Origin: Polytrichum commune
Lineage: Eukaryota > Streptophyta > Polytrichopsida > Polytrichales > Polytrichaceae
NCBI GenBank assembly: GCA_950295325.1
Contig: OX485806.1
Location: 6,946,001 to 7,010,000, forward strand
DNA length: 64,000 nt
Direction of reading: 5' to 3'
Made by a program: the position numbers and the translations under genes. Every line of letters begins with the position of its first letter. Position 1 is the first letter of the stretch. The notes beneath the pieces were generated by a model, which was given only the letters and a program-made list of their open reading frames with translations, had not been told where the DNA came from and did not search any database. Of this stretch, positions 44,290 to 55,450 are shown piece after piece.

Positions 44290-45090
44290 CTTAGGGTGAG
44301 TTTCCATGTAGGCCACTTGCCCACTAGATTCTAAATAGTAGTGGGTTGGAGGTGTTCGCATGTGCTCACATTTTGGTGGCCTACTAGAATGTGGAGGGTT
44401 GTGGACATGAGCCGCTAGACTTCCATATGTCTGCTAAGGGTGAGTTTCCATGTAGACCGCTTGCCCACCATATTCTAGTGTGAATAAGGACAAACTCACC
44501 CAAATGTGGAGGGAACTTGGTGGGGTAGGGTTTGTATGTGCCAACTAGCTAATCCCATCATCTCAAATTTGGGCCCACCTACTAACCTCTTCTTCTCGGT
44601 TATCATGGATGGAGTTTTAGACTAGCATTGGTTTTCTTGAGTCTTCAACCAATCTTAATCCTTCGGTGACCAACACTTGTAGGTTGAGGTTTCTTTAGTG
44701 GGCACATGGAAGTCTAGTGCCCCGTGTCCATGGCCCTTCACATTCTAGCCGACCACCGGAATGTGGTTGGTTGGCAAGTTGTGCTTTACTACATGCGACC
44801 ACCTCCGACCCGCTATTATCTAGAACCTAGTGGGTGAGCGACCTACACAGAAACTCAACCTAAAGCAAATTTAAACGTGCACGTGCCAATCACCGACGGA
44901 GTGCAGTCTACAACTCCGTCCCTTGTAACCCAGAGGAAGTTAGTAAGTAGACCCTGGATTTGAGAAGACGGGAGTAGCTAATTGGCACATACGAACCTAC
45001 CCCACCATATTTCACCTACATTTGGACAAGTTTGTCCTTATCCCCACTAGAATCCGGTGGGTGAGCGGCCTCCATGGAAATTCGCCCTTA
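44290..45090 (+). mobile_element. MITE family M5 with an inverted copy of itself inserted
   Basis: The outer left half (44290-44433) matches the left half of the simple copy at 22998, and the outer right half (about 44876-45090) matches its right half. The segment between them (about 44434-44875) begins GCTAAGGGTGAGTTTCCATG but then carries the complement of the right half followed by the complement of the left half. It is therefore a whole element in reverse orientation. All four ends keep the 'GTGAGTTTCCATGTAG' type terminus with some decay. Confidence 0.7.
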
Positions 45091-45094
45091 CCGA

Positions 45095-46960
45095 TGTGTA
45101 ACAACTCTTGCAGCTTTTGTGGTTGCGACTTCAGTAATTCATTTGCCGAAAATCCGGGCCATGGCAGCAGGTCGGTGGATCAGTTTGTGATTTGAGCCGT
45201 TAGAACTGAACTGCGTTAAGTTACTGGTTGATGCTTGAAAAGCACAGATTACGTTATTTGCATGCAAAGAGTGTGACTTCCTGATGACAACAACAGGCAA
45301 CAGTGCACATTACTAACTGAACTGCGTCCTCGTGTTTTAATTCCGTTTCCTTTTCAAGCAAAACAGTGTGCCAATGAGGATAAGGAAGGTGCACTTATGG
45401 CCACTTCCAAACATGAGCCAAGGGCTGTGACCACGTAACTGTGAGGGCCCTTGATTCTCATCCAAAGGTCGTATCACTCGCATGGTCTGTCAGAATTTGT
45501 GTCAGGCCTTATCTCGTGGAGATTAACATGATGCAAATCTAAACAAAACATTATTTATGATATGTTATGTAGAAATCTTTGTAGACTTTTCATTTATGAT
45601 GATTTTTTGAGTTTTTGTGCCTTCACCTTCAAGTGTGAAACCAATGAGAGATCTAAGAATGTAATGGTCACAGACCTTTGGTATTGTGTGTGAAGAGGCC
45701 CTTACTTTGGTCCTGTATGACTTTTTTTTGGAACCCTTATAGTTTGAGGGTATCAATTGTAGACACATAGCATATGCTCAATGGCTTCAAAACAATAACA
45801 ATGGAGTGGAGGCTTAGAGTCATCTACCCTACCCTCTCCGCATGGCCAGTTAGGAATTGGTGAAGGAAAGTTAGTTTGAAGTTTTGCGGTCACGTCGGGT
45901 TGAGCTAGAGCTAGTGTTAGTAAGGATAAAATGGCTTGCCTTGTCTTTTAGCTTTCTCCCTAACATTTTGTGGGAGGAGTTAGTCTTAACTAGATTAAGT
46001 TATGTGTCCGAACTAAGGATGGTAAGAAGTTAGCACTAGTTAAGTTGATTGATATTGTCATAAGATTATTCAATCGTTATCAACCGTTCTAATCTAATAA
46101 TATTAAGTAATAGTGCTTCACCCGAATCTCACTCATTTTTCAAGTTGATTCTACTTATTGAGAAGCATCCGCAAAGTATAAATCTACCACCTTATATGAC
46201 ATATTCCCAACCTCACCCAACTTGGTCACTCAATTGAGTAATGTTATGGTGGTCACACAAACAGAAACCAGCATTAGTTAAGCTAACATTTTTTCCATGG
46301 CGCTCCTTATAATTTATTACCCTTATTTGGCAATGTGACCGGGACCTTGTATATGCATTAAGCAACACACAATATCATGAGTCATTAGAGACTCATATGT
46401 ACAAAGGGCAATGGATGGCCAGGGCTAGACGCCTGCCCATTTGAGCTAGGCCCCCACTAATATCACACAAGATGAAAACGAAGTCAATTGCACTATACAT
46501 TGTCTGATTATTTTTAAAGCCGGTTTGACCCCAAAAAAACACTGGAGGCCCTGAATTAGTCTAAGGGAATCCATTGGGATGAATCAACCACCAACATATG
46601 GGGCCAAGAGTCCCCTTCACCTCAATAATATTTTTGGGGCCCCATCTCAAATAAGCAACCTTCTAGCCATAGCCATTCATGGACTTGTCAATTTTGTACT
46701 ATAATGGAATATGAATAGGTCACTGTAAGCAAAAGTAACATGTCACATGTGGTCTCACATTCTCATCTTCATGTGGTTTTGGCGAGACCGTGAAAGGTTG
46801 CTCATAAAGCATCTCACTCAACATGTAAGGTGGGGACGACCTACATGAGGTATAAGCACAAATCGATGCCATATGTGAAATCCCTCAATGGGTTTTGGAA
46901 TAATTGGACCTAGAGGTTTCACAAGAAAGTGAGATATTGTCTGATCTTTTGAGTCACATG
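45095..46960. other. no gene seen
   Basis: AT-rich spacer. The minus-strand frame 45565-45768 shows no motif. No strong repeat boundary is visible. Confidence 0.4.
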
Positions 46961-46969
46961 GCTCCAAAC

Positions 46970-47079
46970 ATAACATTATTCAGATCAATCTGAATGTGGA
47001 AAATATCCGGGAATGTTCTGTGGAATACTGTCAATTCTACAAAACATGGTTATGGATTTGAATAATATTATGAATTCAC
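46970..47079. mobile_element. foldback MITE, 110 bp, related to 42698-42836
   Basis: The left end 'cataacattattcagatc' and reversed right end 'cataatattattcaaatcc' are near-identical. The middle carries 'gaatgttctgtggaatactgtc', as in the family. Confidence 0.6.
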
Positions 47080-47398
47080 CTGAAAAAGTTAATATAATGA
47101 GATAATATGCCCATGAATCGTATCACTCTAAGTACCCAAAATAGCCAAATGGGTACATAGCTTTGGCATAGGATCTTGGAAATTGGGAGTGGGGTTGGTC
47201 ATGACCACCTCAAATCTCGTTACAAATCCCTAGTCATGGAGTGGAAAGGGCGCTATACGTATAAAGAAAAATTATCCAACCCAAATTTTCACCAATGGCA
47301 TATCTGACCTCATTAGCTAAAGTGACGCAGGGCACCAAGGCAAAAGAATCTAAGTACCGAATGTGATAAGCAAGGTCTGGCACTTTGGTGCTGGAATG

Positions 47399-47761
47399 CT
47401 ACACACTAAATATGATATTTAGTGTCACCAATTCGAATTGCCTCGCTCAATACTAGTTGTATACCGTAGTATAGTGTCACCAACACTTAATGTTAACCCA
47501 ACACTATTTGTCATTCTTTGTAAAGTTTTTTGGGGATTGTAGATTTAGAGTATTGAAATTACTGCCACTTACCAAGTGATTTTTCATCCAAGTTTCAATC
47601 ATCCATGACAATTTTTCATCACAAGTTGTCGACAAGAGAAGGTAGGGTTTTGGCCAATGAATGAACTCATCCATCATCCCTGACAGTATTTGTTCGCTTA
47701 TTCATAAGAAGTGTCATCCGAAAAGTTACCATAGTGACATTAAGTATCATATTTAGTGTAG
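47399..47761 (-). mobile_element. MITE family M4, copy 2 (363 bp), inverted
   Basis: The ends are CTACACACTAAATATG and, reversed, CTACACTAAATATGATAC. Its interior is the reverse complement of 36187-36565 with scattered substitutions and small indels. Non-coding. Confidence 0.75.
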
Positions 47762-48750
47762 TTTTGGGGGGTAATACGTGGATCTTTGTAGAGGTTATGG
47801 GTAGTAAAATAGTGACACGTGATACTTTGCCCATAATTTGAATTGATTTTGTGCCAAATATGCTTATCGCCTCCGTGTAGTTATGGTCACCCTTGTAGGA
47901 ATACATGGCCATAAGTTGACATGATCGACTTTATGTCTATTGACTAAGCTTTGAAGATGGGTTCTCAAGCTCCTCCTTGGAGCGAACCACCAAAAGGACT
48001 TAAGGGCCCGGCCGCACCAAGGGGTGCTGGACCGGGACCGGTACGGAGGCAGGTCTACACAGACGCCCCAAACCGGGTAGGAGGGGCTACCCGGGCCCGT
48101 CTGCTGGTGCTGTGACGGAGGCCACACATGGGCGGGTTTGTGCCGGACAGCCACAAAGTTCATCCATATTTTTCCGTTCGTAGGCAGGTTCCGAGGGCTC
48201 TGGGCATCGCAAACTGCGTGGGTTGTGTACTGTTCGACGAACCTCCGAAGGTCCTCCGAAAGCCGACGAACAGGCGTTGCAGATGGAGGAAGACACCGCA
48301 ATCGACAACGAGCTGCGGGGGCTGCAATTCGGGTGACGAGCACACCAATTTGTACCCCTGGTTATTTCGTTGAACAATCAAACAACTGCAGATTTTGGGT
48401 GTTCGATGATGTGTGTGTGGTTTTTTTTGGGTGCGCCTCTGTTTAGGTTTTTGTCCTTCGAATTCTCTTGCAGCCTTTGCGCGAGTGTTGATCCCTTCTT
48501 TCCTCGTTCTTGGGGTTTGGTGTGTGCTCGCCCTGCTATGACACGAAACCCGTTGTGGGTGCGCCACCGCTGCCCATAGCGACTGTGCACTCACGGCATG
48601 GGACCCCTAACCCCTGCCTCCTGTGCGTTCGGAAACGATCGCGCCACAATCTTCACTCTCTGTCCGGGTATAGGCCTCACTGGCTGTAGGCAAGTGCTGT
48701 GATGTTTGCGGGAGGTTTCTTCGGGTGGGTTCTGGAGCCTTCAAGTGTCC

Positions 48751-49428
48751 ATGCTGGATTTATACGCTGTCGGCATCCAGGGTGGCTCTTGCGGTTTCAT
48801 GCTGGTGGTCGTAGGATGTGTGTGGACCCCAGAAGACCACAGTAATCGCGGTGGTTGTCTTCGCAATCGCGAATCCACAAACCCGCGGCTCCACCTGCTG
48901 TGCCATGTGCCTGGGTTTTGGTGTGTCTTCTCCAATTTTGCAATGCGCTGGTGTTCGCGGTTTCGGGGGGATCGTTGTGCTGTGTTCTTGGCATGTGGTG
49001 CCCACTTTTCTTTGGTCGCCACAAGAATCTTCTGGTTTTCTCTCTCTTGCATGGTTCCTGACGTCCCAATACAGTGTGCATTTTGCTGCAGACTGTTCAT
49101 CACTGGGACTATCTGTTGTGTTCTGCTCGCATTCAAAGCAATTGACCCACATGTGTTGTGTTCTCTTGCGGTTTGTGCACCTTTTGGCCCTGTCGTTGCA
49201 GGGTCGAGGACTATTGGCACGGATACAAACTATTTTGCTACGCGTATTATTCGCATTCAGTGGCACATGAATCCGAATTCCAAGAATCGAAATTGGGTGC
49301 GTCTTTTTCCTTTTTCCTGTCTTTTGCTTTCATTTATTGCGTTCTTCGCGCTACTGGCTTCTTTACTTCAATGTTGTGTTTGTGCAGTTGAGGTCCGCCT
49401 ACTAAACCTGGCCGTGCAGGGCAGCTAG
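48751..49428 (+). CDS. hypothetical Cys-rich hydrophobic frame (doubtful)
   Basis: An open frame runs from 48706 to 49428; the first ATG in it is near 48751. It would encode a Cys- and Phe-rich product with several hydrophobic stretches and no recognisable motif. The opposite strand is also open in two registers over most of the length, so the openness may reflect composition only. It ends just after an intron-like acceptor, 'ttgtgtttgtgcag', near 49373-49386, and may instead be an intron. Confidence 0.2.
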   Translation: MLDLYAVGIQGGSCGFMLVVVGCVWTPEDHSNRGGCLRNRESTNPRLHLLCHVPGFWCVFSNFAMRWCSRFRGDRCAVFLACGAHFSLVATRIFWFSLSCMVPDVPIQCAFCCRLFITGTICCVLLAFKAIDPHVLCSLAVCAPFGPVVAGSRTIGTDTNYFATRIIRIQWHMNPNSKNRNWVRLFPFSCLLLSFIAFFALLASLLQCCVCAVEVRLLNLAVQGS

Positions 49429-49487
49429 TGTGGCGCCGCCACGTTCGGAGCAGTAGTCCCTCCCATCATGCGATCCGAGCAACTTGC

Positions 49488-49778
49488 ATGGAACTTCTCC
49501 CCCTTGTCGAAATGTACTGCAAATGGGAGTTGCAAGAGGACTGTAGCAATTTGCGGGCACTCATGCTCCGCTTCAACTCGGAGGCTGACTTGGAGACGCA
49601 TGTCTTGGGCCGATCCCTGTTGATGTTGCTTCGTAATGATGATGTGGGGCTGGAAATGTACCCGCAGCGCATGCATTTCGATGCTCCCGTGAACCCATTC
49701 GAAGACATTAGGAGCAGACTTGATGCAGTGGACCTCGGATTCCGGGTGAAGGACTTGACAATGGCCATCCTCCAATGA
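49488..49778 (+). CDS. best protein-like frame in the GC block (96 aa), unassigned
   Basis: Starting at ATG 49488 the product begins MELLPLVEMYCKWELQ, continues with leucine-rich, charged helical sequence, and ends KDLTMAILQ. Composition (balanced acidic/basic, regular leucines) looks more like a folded protein than the other registers. A pyrimidine-rich stretch ending 'tttgtgcag' lies about 100 bp upstream, so it could be a last exon. I recognise no family. It overlaps open minus-strand frames. Confidence 0.3.
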   Translation: MELLPLVEMYCKWELQEDCSNLRALMLRFNSEADLETHVLGRSLLMLLRNDDVGLEMYPQRMHFDAPVNPFEDIRSRLDAVDLGFRVKDLTMAILQ

Positions 49779-50386
49779 AGCCGGAGGAAACCCCAAAGTA
49801 GGGAGAACACAAAACCCAACACAGGAATGCGAAATACCGGGAGCCTGCCCCTAACAACACAGGGGAGGCACGGACCTCCAACCGCCCCGACAAACAACAT
49901 TCAGAAGAAGATAACATGAAACCGGAGATAGAGAATGCGCACAACACAAAACCCCAACCTTCTTCAGCGGCAACCCACATGCCAGTAGGGGAAAACCAGG
50001 TGATGCTCGCAGGCAACGACACTGCGAGCAACAAGGAACAGAGGAAATGGGGAAACTTGGGGGCATATTTGCGAACCCCCAAACCCCAGAGAAGTTGCGA
50101 TCCAGCCGCGATGCCGGGCGCGGAGATGGGCGGAAAACCACCAACGCGCAAGGACCACAGGAGAGGCACACTACTGAAGCGGAATTGAAACAAAGGCAGA
50201 AGATGGTGGTGCAAAGGCAATGCGCTATAAAGAGGTGGCCCCCGAGGACGAACCCACACTTGAAAACACCACGCAGGAACGGCAACAATTGCATGCTCCC
50301 CTCAGAGCAGACCAACACCGTCCGACGCCTGCAGCGAGTGCATATGTACATATGAAACCCACAAAATCAACCTCAAACCCACTCAC

Positions 50387-50980
50387 CCGATCGATTTGAT
50401 AGGCAGATGTCGAGTCGCAGCGCAGCACGACCCTCCCCGCATCAAACTCCTGTAGAAGCGAACAATATCGAAAACGGGCTCCAAACCATAGACGAGGAAC
50501 GGGACACCCACATTCGCATTGACAATCCACGAAAAGCGGAGATGAGGTACGATCAACACAGTGGGCGGGCAGAGTTTCGGGCGTGGACGCATGCACAGCT
50601 CCCGCGCGCAGCAAGTTCGGCAACAAAATGCGAACCCTCATCACCGTCCCTGCGGGGACCGGGACCCTGTCCAGTCCAACGAAGGAGTCGTCGACAGACT
50701 CTATCCATGTCGCCGCGTTCTCATCCACTGTCGCTCCTAACGTTGCATGCGAGCAGCGGTTCAAAATGGCCCTTTCTGTATCATGCACTCCGTTATCCGG
50801 GAGCCACATGGCCCCAAGCACCTCTGACACACCTAGAGGCGGTCCAGTATGCACCCACCAGATGCGGCCTCCGGTTCTTCCTAAATCCCGGTTACAGCAC
50901 CGGTTCCGGGCTGGGACCCCCGGGTGCGCCCCCCCCCCCCTAAAGCTGTGAGGATTCCTCGGCATTCTAAGTTTTTTCAA
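50387..50980 (-). CDS. possible first exon, minus strand, unassigned
   Basis: A minus-strand frame opens at 50980 and runs 251 codons to 50225. At 50381-50386 the minus strand reads GTGAGT, a near-consensus splice donor, followed by T/G-rich sequence, so an exon ending at 50387 is plausible. The product contains DRVPVPAGTVMRVRILLPNL and is otherwise unrecognised. The plus strand is also open here (50407-50943), so strand choice is uncertain. Confidence 0.22.
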
Positions 50981-51380
50981 AAATTTAAAGTATCCATAAT
51001 GACTTTCACCATCAAAGTGAAGGAATCTAAGGATATGTTTACATGAAAGCCATTAAGTCATGGCTTCTTGACAATTCTTGAAATCCCATTGGTTGAGAGT
51101 GTCCTCAGTTTAGGTTTAGGAGAGGGCAACTGTGGATTACAATTCATAACAATTTTAGTCGATGGAAAATCTACATGGAATCTCACATAACAAGTATGGG
51201 ATAACATTGGCTGGGATTGTAGGGAATTCTTGGGGATGATTGCTGAGCTAGGCTAGGCAGAATGTGCGGTGGGCCGATGGGACAACCTTGACTTATTTAA
51301 AAACATATTATAGTATTGTTCATGTTTAATTTAGAATGTGATTTTGGAGTTGCTGCAAAGGGTTGCTTTTTTGTGTAACT
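50950..51380. other. no gene seen
   Basis: Return to AT-rich sequence after the GC block. No motif-bearing frame. Confidence 0.5.
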
Positions 51381-51389
51381 ACTGTGCAA

Positions 51390-51545
51390 CGATTTCTCAT
51401 GTGCAATATTTTTACCATACATTTTTTTTCTTCTCTTTTCTTTTGTGCAGTGTTTTTACCATGCAATTTTTCTTTTTTTTCTTTTGTGCAATATTTTAAA
51501 ATACATAGTTTTCTAATGTGCAAGACTTTTTACTATGCAATAAAC
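51390..51545. repeat. short tandem repeat, three to four units
   Basis: Repeated words 'cttttgtgca(g/a)t(g/a)ttt' and 'accatgcaatttttc' at roughly 40-60 bp spacing, pyrimidine-rich. Confidence 0.6.
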
Positions 51546-53960
51546 AAAGCTGAAATTTCTAATACATGTTCTATAAATAGACATTGAATGCTCATAACTT
51601 GTTGAAAGTACATATACAAACACCATACACATAAAACGGAGTTATGAATACTTTCTTCTCTCCTCTAGATAATACAATCTCATATCCAATTGAAATATTT
51701 TGATTTTTTTTAATGATCCCATTTGGATTTACACTAAGGGCTTCTCACCTCCAAAAAAACTTTGGGTTGTAGTTCATGGAGTTCTCTATGCTCTCATCCA
51801 AAAAGCAAGGTACCGTAGTCATTCAAGAGTTGTAGCCTAATGCTTATTCTGTAAACAAACCCTAATCTATTTGAAGTTTAGATAAAATTTATTGTTCATA
51901 TACACATATGTCTTGTAATGATATGTTTTGAAATATTCATCCACAATGTTTTTTTGAACTCATCTATAAAAAATATTATTAATTTTTAAACCAAATACTT
52001 AAAAAAAAAATTAGGTTGTTAGCATTCTTCTTTTTCACTAAATATATTCAATGGAATCCTTGGGCTTTCTTTCCCTCCCATAATGGTATCCATGCGTTGT
52101 GGTTGTTGACCTCAAATTGTTCACCTTTGTTCCGAGGGTAGCTAATTCATGGTGGATGCTCGACTAAGTGTTACTTGAATTATATGCACCCATGCCCGTC
52201 CATAGGAAGTGGTATGGTCAACTAGGGCAAGCACCTTGGACCTTTCGCTTTTGAACCCTAGCCTCTTCAACCCTACCTTCTCAAGCCTATGAAAGGGTTG
52301 TTTTGAGTGCATTTCACTCAATGTTGGTTCTGATATTTTCATGGACAAGTTTTGAGGTTGAAATGGGATTTATTCACATGATCTTGAAACATGGGAGACG
52401 AGTTATTTCAAGGGAAAAAATGGGGCATGAATAATCCTCTAGAGTTTTGGATTATAACATTTGAAGGATGTGGTACATAGAAAATGTAGTATTTTATCCC
52501 CTTCCCCCCCCCCCCTCCCCCAAAAGATCTTTGACCAATCAAATTTACTTGGAAAATGAATATAATTCTTGTGGATCCATTGGATGGGAAGAACTCAATA
52601 ATTGAGCAACTCCTCATATTCTCATGCCAAAATTTGCAATCCACAATAAACTAACCACCTTGCATGGGAAGTATGTAACTTGTATTCAAAGAGTTTCTAA
52701 ATGTTAAATTAAACGGGTTGATGTGGGCATTTTTAGGTTAATATTAAATCTAGTGTACAATTTGGGTACATGAATAAAGGGGATCATTTTATGGGCTAGG
52801 ACCGACAATATTTCCTAGGAAAACCAATATAGTCACATATTCGTACTTTGACTTCAAATCATGATGTAAGCTCTCGTGGTCCGATTGGTTTGCTCTCAAT
52901 CAATAAGATTGCTTTGAGATTTTCTTTTGCCTTGGACCCAAATCCTACGTGCAATGATGTACCCATATCACATTCAGTCAACACTACACTAAATAAATCC
53001 AAAGACGATGGCTCAACCTATTCTAAGCCAAACAAACCATGAAGACGCATGAGATAATGGCCAACGGGTGGATGGGGTTGAGTTGAAGGCGACCATTATC
53101 CAATGTAATTTCCATTACCTCTCATAAAATTATTCAACCATGTGGATTGGTTCCACGATCCTCTAGAATATGTCAATTATATTATGAAGATTGTTTTCTT
53201 ACTATCCATACATTCAAGCCGACATTTGGAAATTTGGGTGAGTGATACTCCTGACACTATTCACAAGAATCGTTGTTCATGCCATGTTCATCCTAGTACT
53301 TCTTTCACATGAAACAGTGTTCATCATGATATTAATCATTACAAATACTATTCATATCAACACTATCATTGAAAATACCGACATAATTCACAATATTCTT
53401 ACTATTCATACGGGTATTAGTTTCTTTCATTTTTCTAAGTTCCTTTCCATGAAGGTGAGATAGTGGAGGCCCATGTCAGATGCTAAATATAGGATGGAAG
53501 ATAATATCTTCCAAATGAAAATAATGATGGACTAATGTAGACTTGCCCAATTCAATTATTTGTCTTAATCGAACATCTATATTTGAATGGCGTGTGGTTG
53601 GGTGTGCATCCGATAACGGATGCCAAAAATACACGTGTTTGTAAAAACATAAAGCTACATGCTCAAAATATGTTAATCATTCTAGGAAAGAAACTATCTC
53701 ATGAGCTAATGAGCAATGAGCAATGAGCGGTGAACGGTGAGCAATAACACATAAGCAAAGAGTGGTAACATATGAGCACTTAATCTAAATTTAGAACATA
53801 TGCATGGGTATAGGGTTCATAAATTAAATTTGGCACTACATTAATTGTAATTTGTCAATTGTTAACTAGTTTTATTATTATTAAATGAAGCATGAGTAGA
53901 GGGGGGCTTATTAACATGGATCATTTAGAATACTTTCAATTCATTGTTGATTTTTATTAT
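51546..53960. other. no gene seen; C12 tract and family D fragment
   Basis: A C12 tract lies at 52504-52515. About 53560-53690 carries family D phrases ('acatctatatttgaatggcgtgtgg'). Around 53705-53745 there is a loose heptamer array ('gagcaatgagcaatgagcgg'), whose reverse complement-like partner is at 60760-60800. Confidence 0.45.
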
Positions 53961-54118
53961 TTCAAACCAAACCAATACATGTCATTTACTGACATTCTTA
54001 TACACGCAGCTTAACACGACACTTGCAACACTACTCACACTTTACAACACCACTCACACTTTACAACACCGACATGTTCAAATAGTCACACGACCTTGTC
54101 GTAGGTATACATAGGTGC

Positions 54119-55450
54119 ATGAATGGACTTCTCACTCTCGTAGTCCACCTTACACGTAAATCTAAACACATAATACAAATGTTTGCGGTACACCCATTTC
54201 CATTTTTTCCCCAAAGCCTAAGAGGACATTTTTGTGAGGTCCAAGCATGTGCAAGTGGAACGTCACAAATTGTGACACAATATGCAAATATCCTCCTTGG
54301 AGACGATGTTAATTATCACTCCAAAGCTTGGACATGGAATGGCAATGACTCCAACCATATAGTAATTGTCCATGAGTCCAGCGCTCTCCCATTTGTTTTT
54401 GTGATCCATCATCAATGTTGTTGGATTCCATCGCATTGTCTTCCCAAACCTAAATGTAGGGGTGGGTGTTTGGGTTAGGTGGCACATGGAAATGTGATGG
54501 ATGGATTGGGGGGGAGTTTCATAATTGTTGAAAGCCTATGACAAGGGGATAATGCCTCCCTTTGCTGTAATTGAAATTTAACGTTCTCAAGTGCCAACAC
54601 ATCCTCCCTCAATAGATTGGAACCTATCTTCACCGCCCAAGTGTTGGGCACTATAGGTCAATCAAGTACATGCTTCTTCTTGTTGCCACTCACACAACGC
54701 TTGACGTCGTCATGGCAAACCCATAAATCATACTCTACATTGTTGGTGGAGTGGAAATCCTTCTTGAGCCTTTTGTATGTTGGAGCAAGTGTGCCATGTT
54801 TGGCAATCCTGACCTTGGCATTGCACAAAAATCATGTAATGATTTGTAGTGCCCAACATTGTTTGGTTGAGTTGGGTGACAATCTTGCAATGTGCCACTT
54901 TGGAAGCAAGACAACAATCTCTAAAACGGATGTAGTATGAGCCACACCATGCTTTGCACTCAACGACTCCTCTATGCATCGACAAGTTGTCCAAGTATTA
55001 GGACAAGGAATGGTATAATTCACTTTATTGGGTCAATGGGAGCCGCAATAAACACTTGGCGGCATGTTGGGTTTTTGTTTGTTGGACCCAAGCTTGGACC
55101 CTCTAATGCACAATCATTGGTGTAAACATCTTATGTACTTGCGTAAGACTTCATGGTATGAGAAAAAAAATTTGGATCTCCACATAAGGCAGTCGCTTTG
55201 AGTTCCAAGGACGTCGAATCAAAACCTTTACCATTAGAACCCACTTTCAACCATGCCCGGTAATTCGTAATTTGCATGAAGGAGTGGATCATGTTGTCCA
55301 TCGGGCTTTGTATAAGCAAGTCATCTTGTTGTTGGATTGTTGGAGCCATTTGATGTGTACGGTCTCTGCAAGGTTGCATGTTGACATTTCCACACATTCT
55401 TCTATTGCCATTTCATGTGAACAACACATAAGTATAGAATTAAGAAAATC
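54119..55450. pseudogene. unassigned decayed coding region, strand uncertain
   Basis: The plus-strand frame 54119-54478 carries 'LRGHFCEVQA', shared with the minus-strand frame at 19783-20067. Further frames on both strands (for example 54728-54994 minus, 55131-55397 minus) overlap without a recognised domain. The shared stretch suggests remains of a repeated transposon protein. Confidence 0.3.

Larger units (their letters stand above)
47990..50945. other. GC-rich block of unknown origin with overlapping open frames
   Basis: The base composition jumps from AT-rich to clearly GC-rich near 47990 and falls back at 50945, after a C12 tract (50929-50940). CpG is frequent, unlike the surroundings. 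Frames over 100 codons occur in several registers on both strands, none with a domain I recognise. About 48400-49400 is T/G-rich on the plus strand and 49800-50350 is T/G-rich on the minus strand, as if two intron-like stretches face each other. Possible explanations are a degraded gene pair, captured gene exons in a carrier transposon, or transferred DNA. No terminal inverted repeat was found. Confidence 0.55.
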
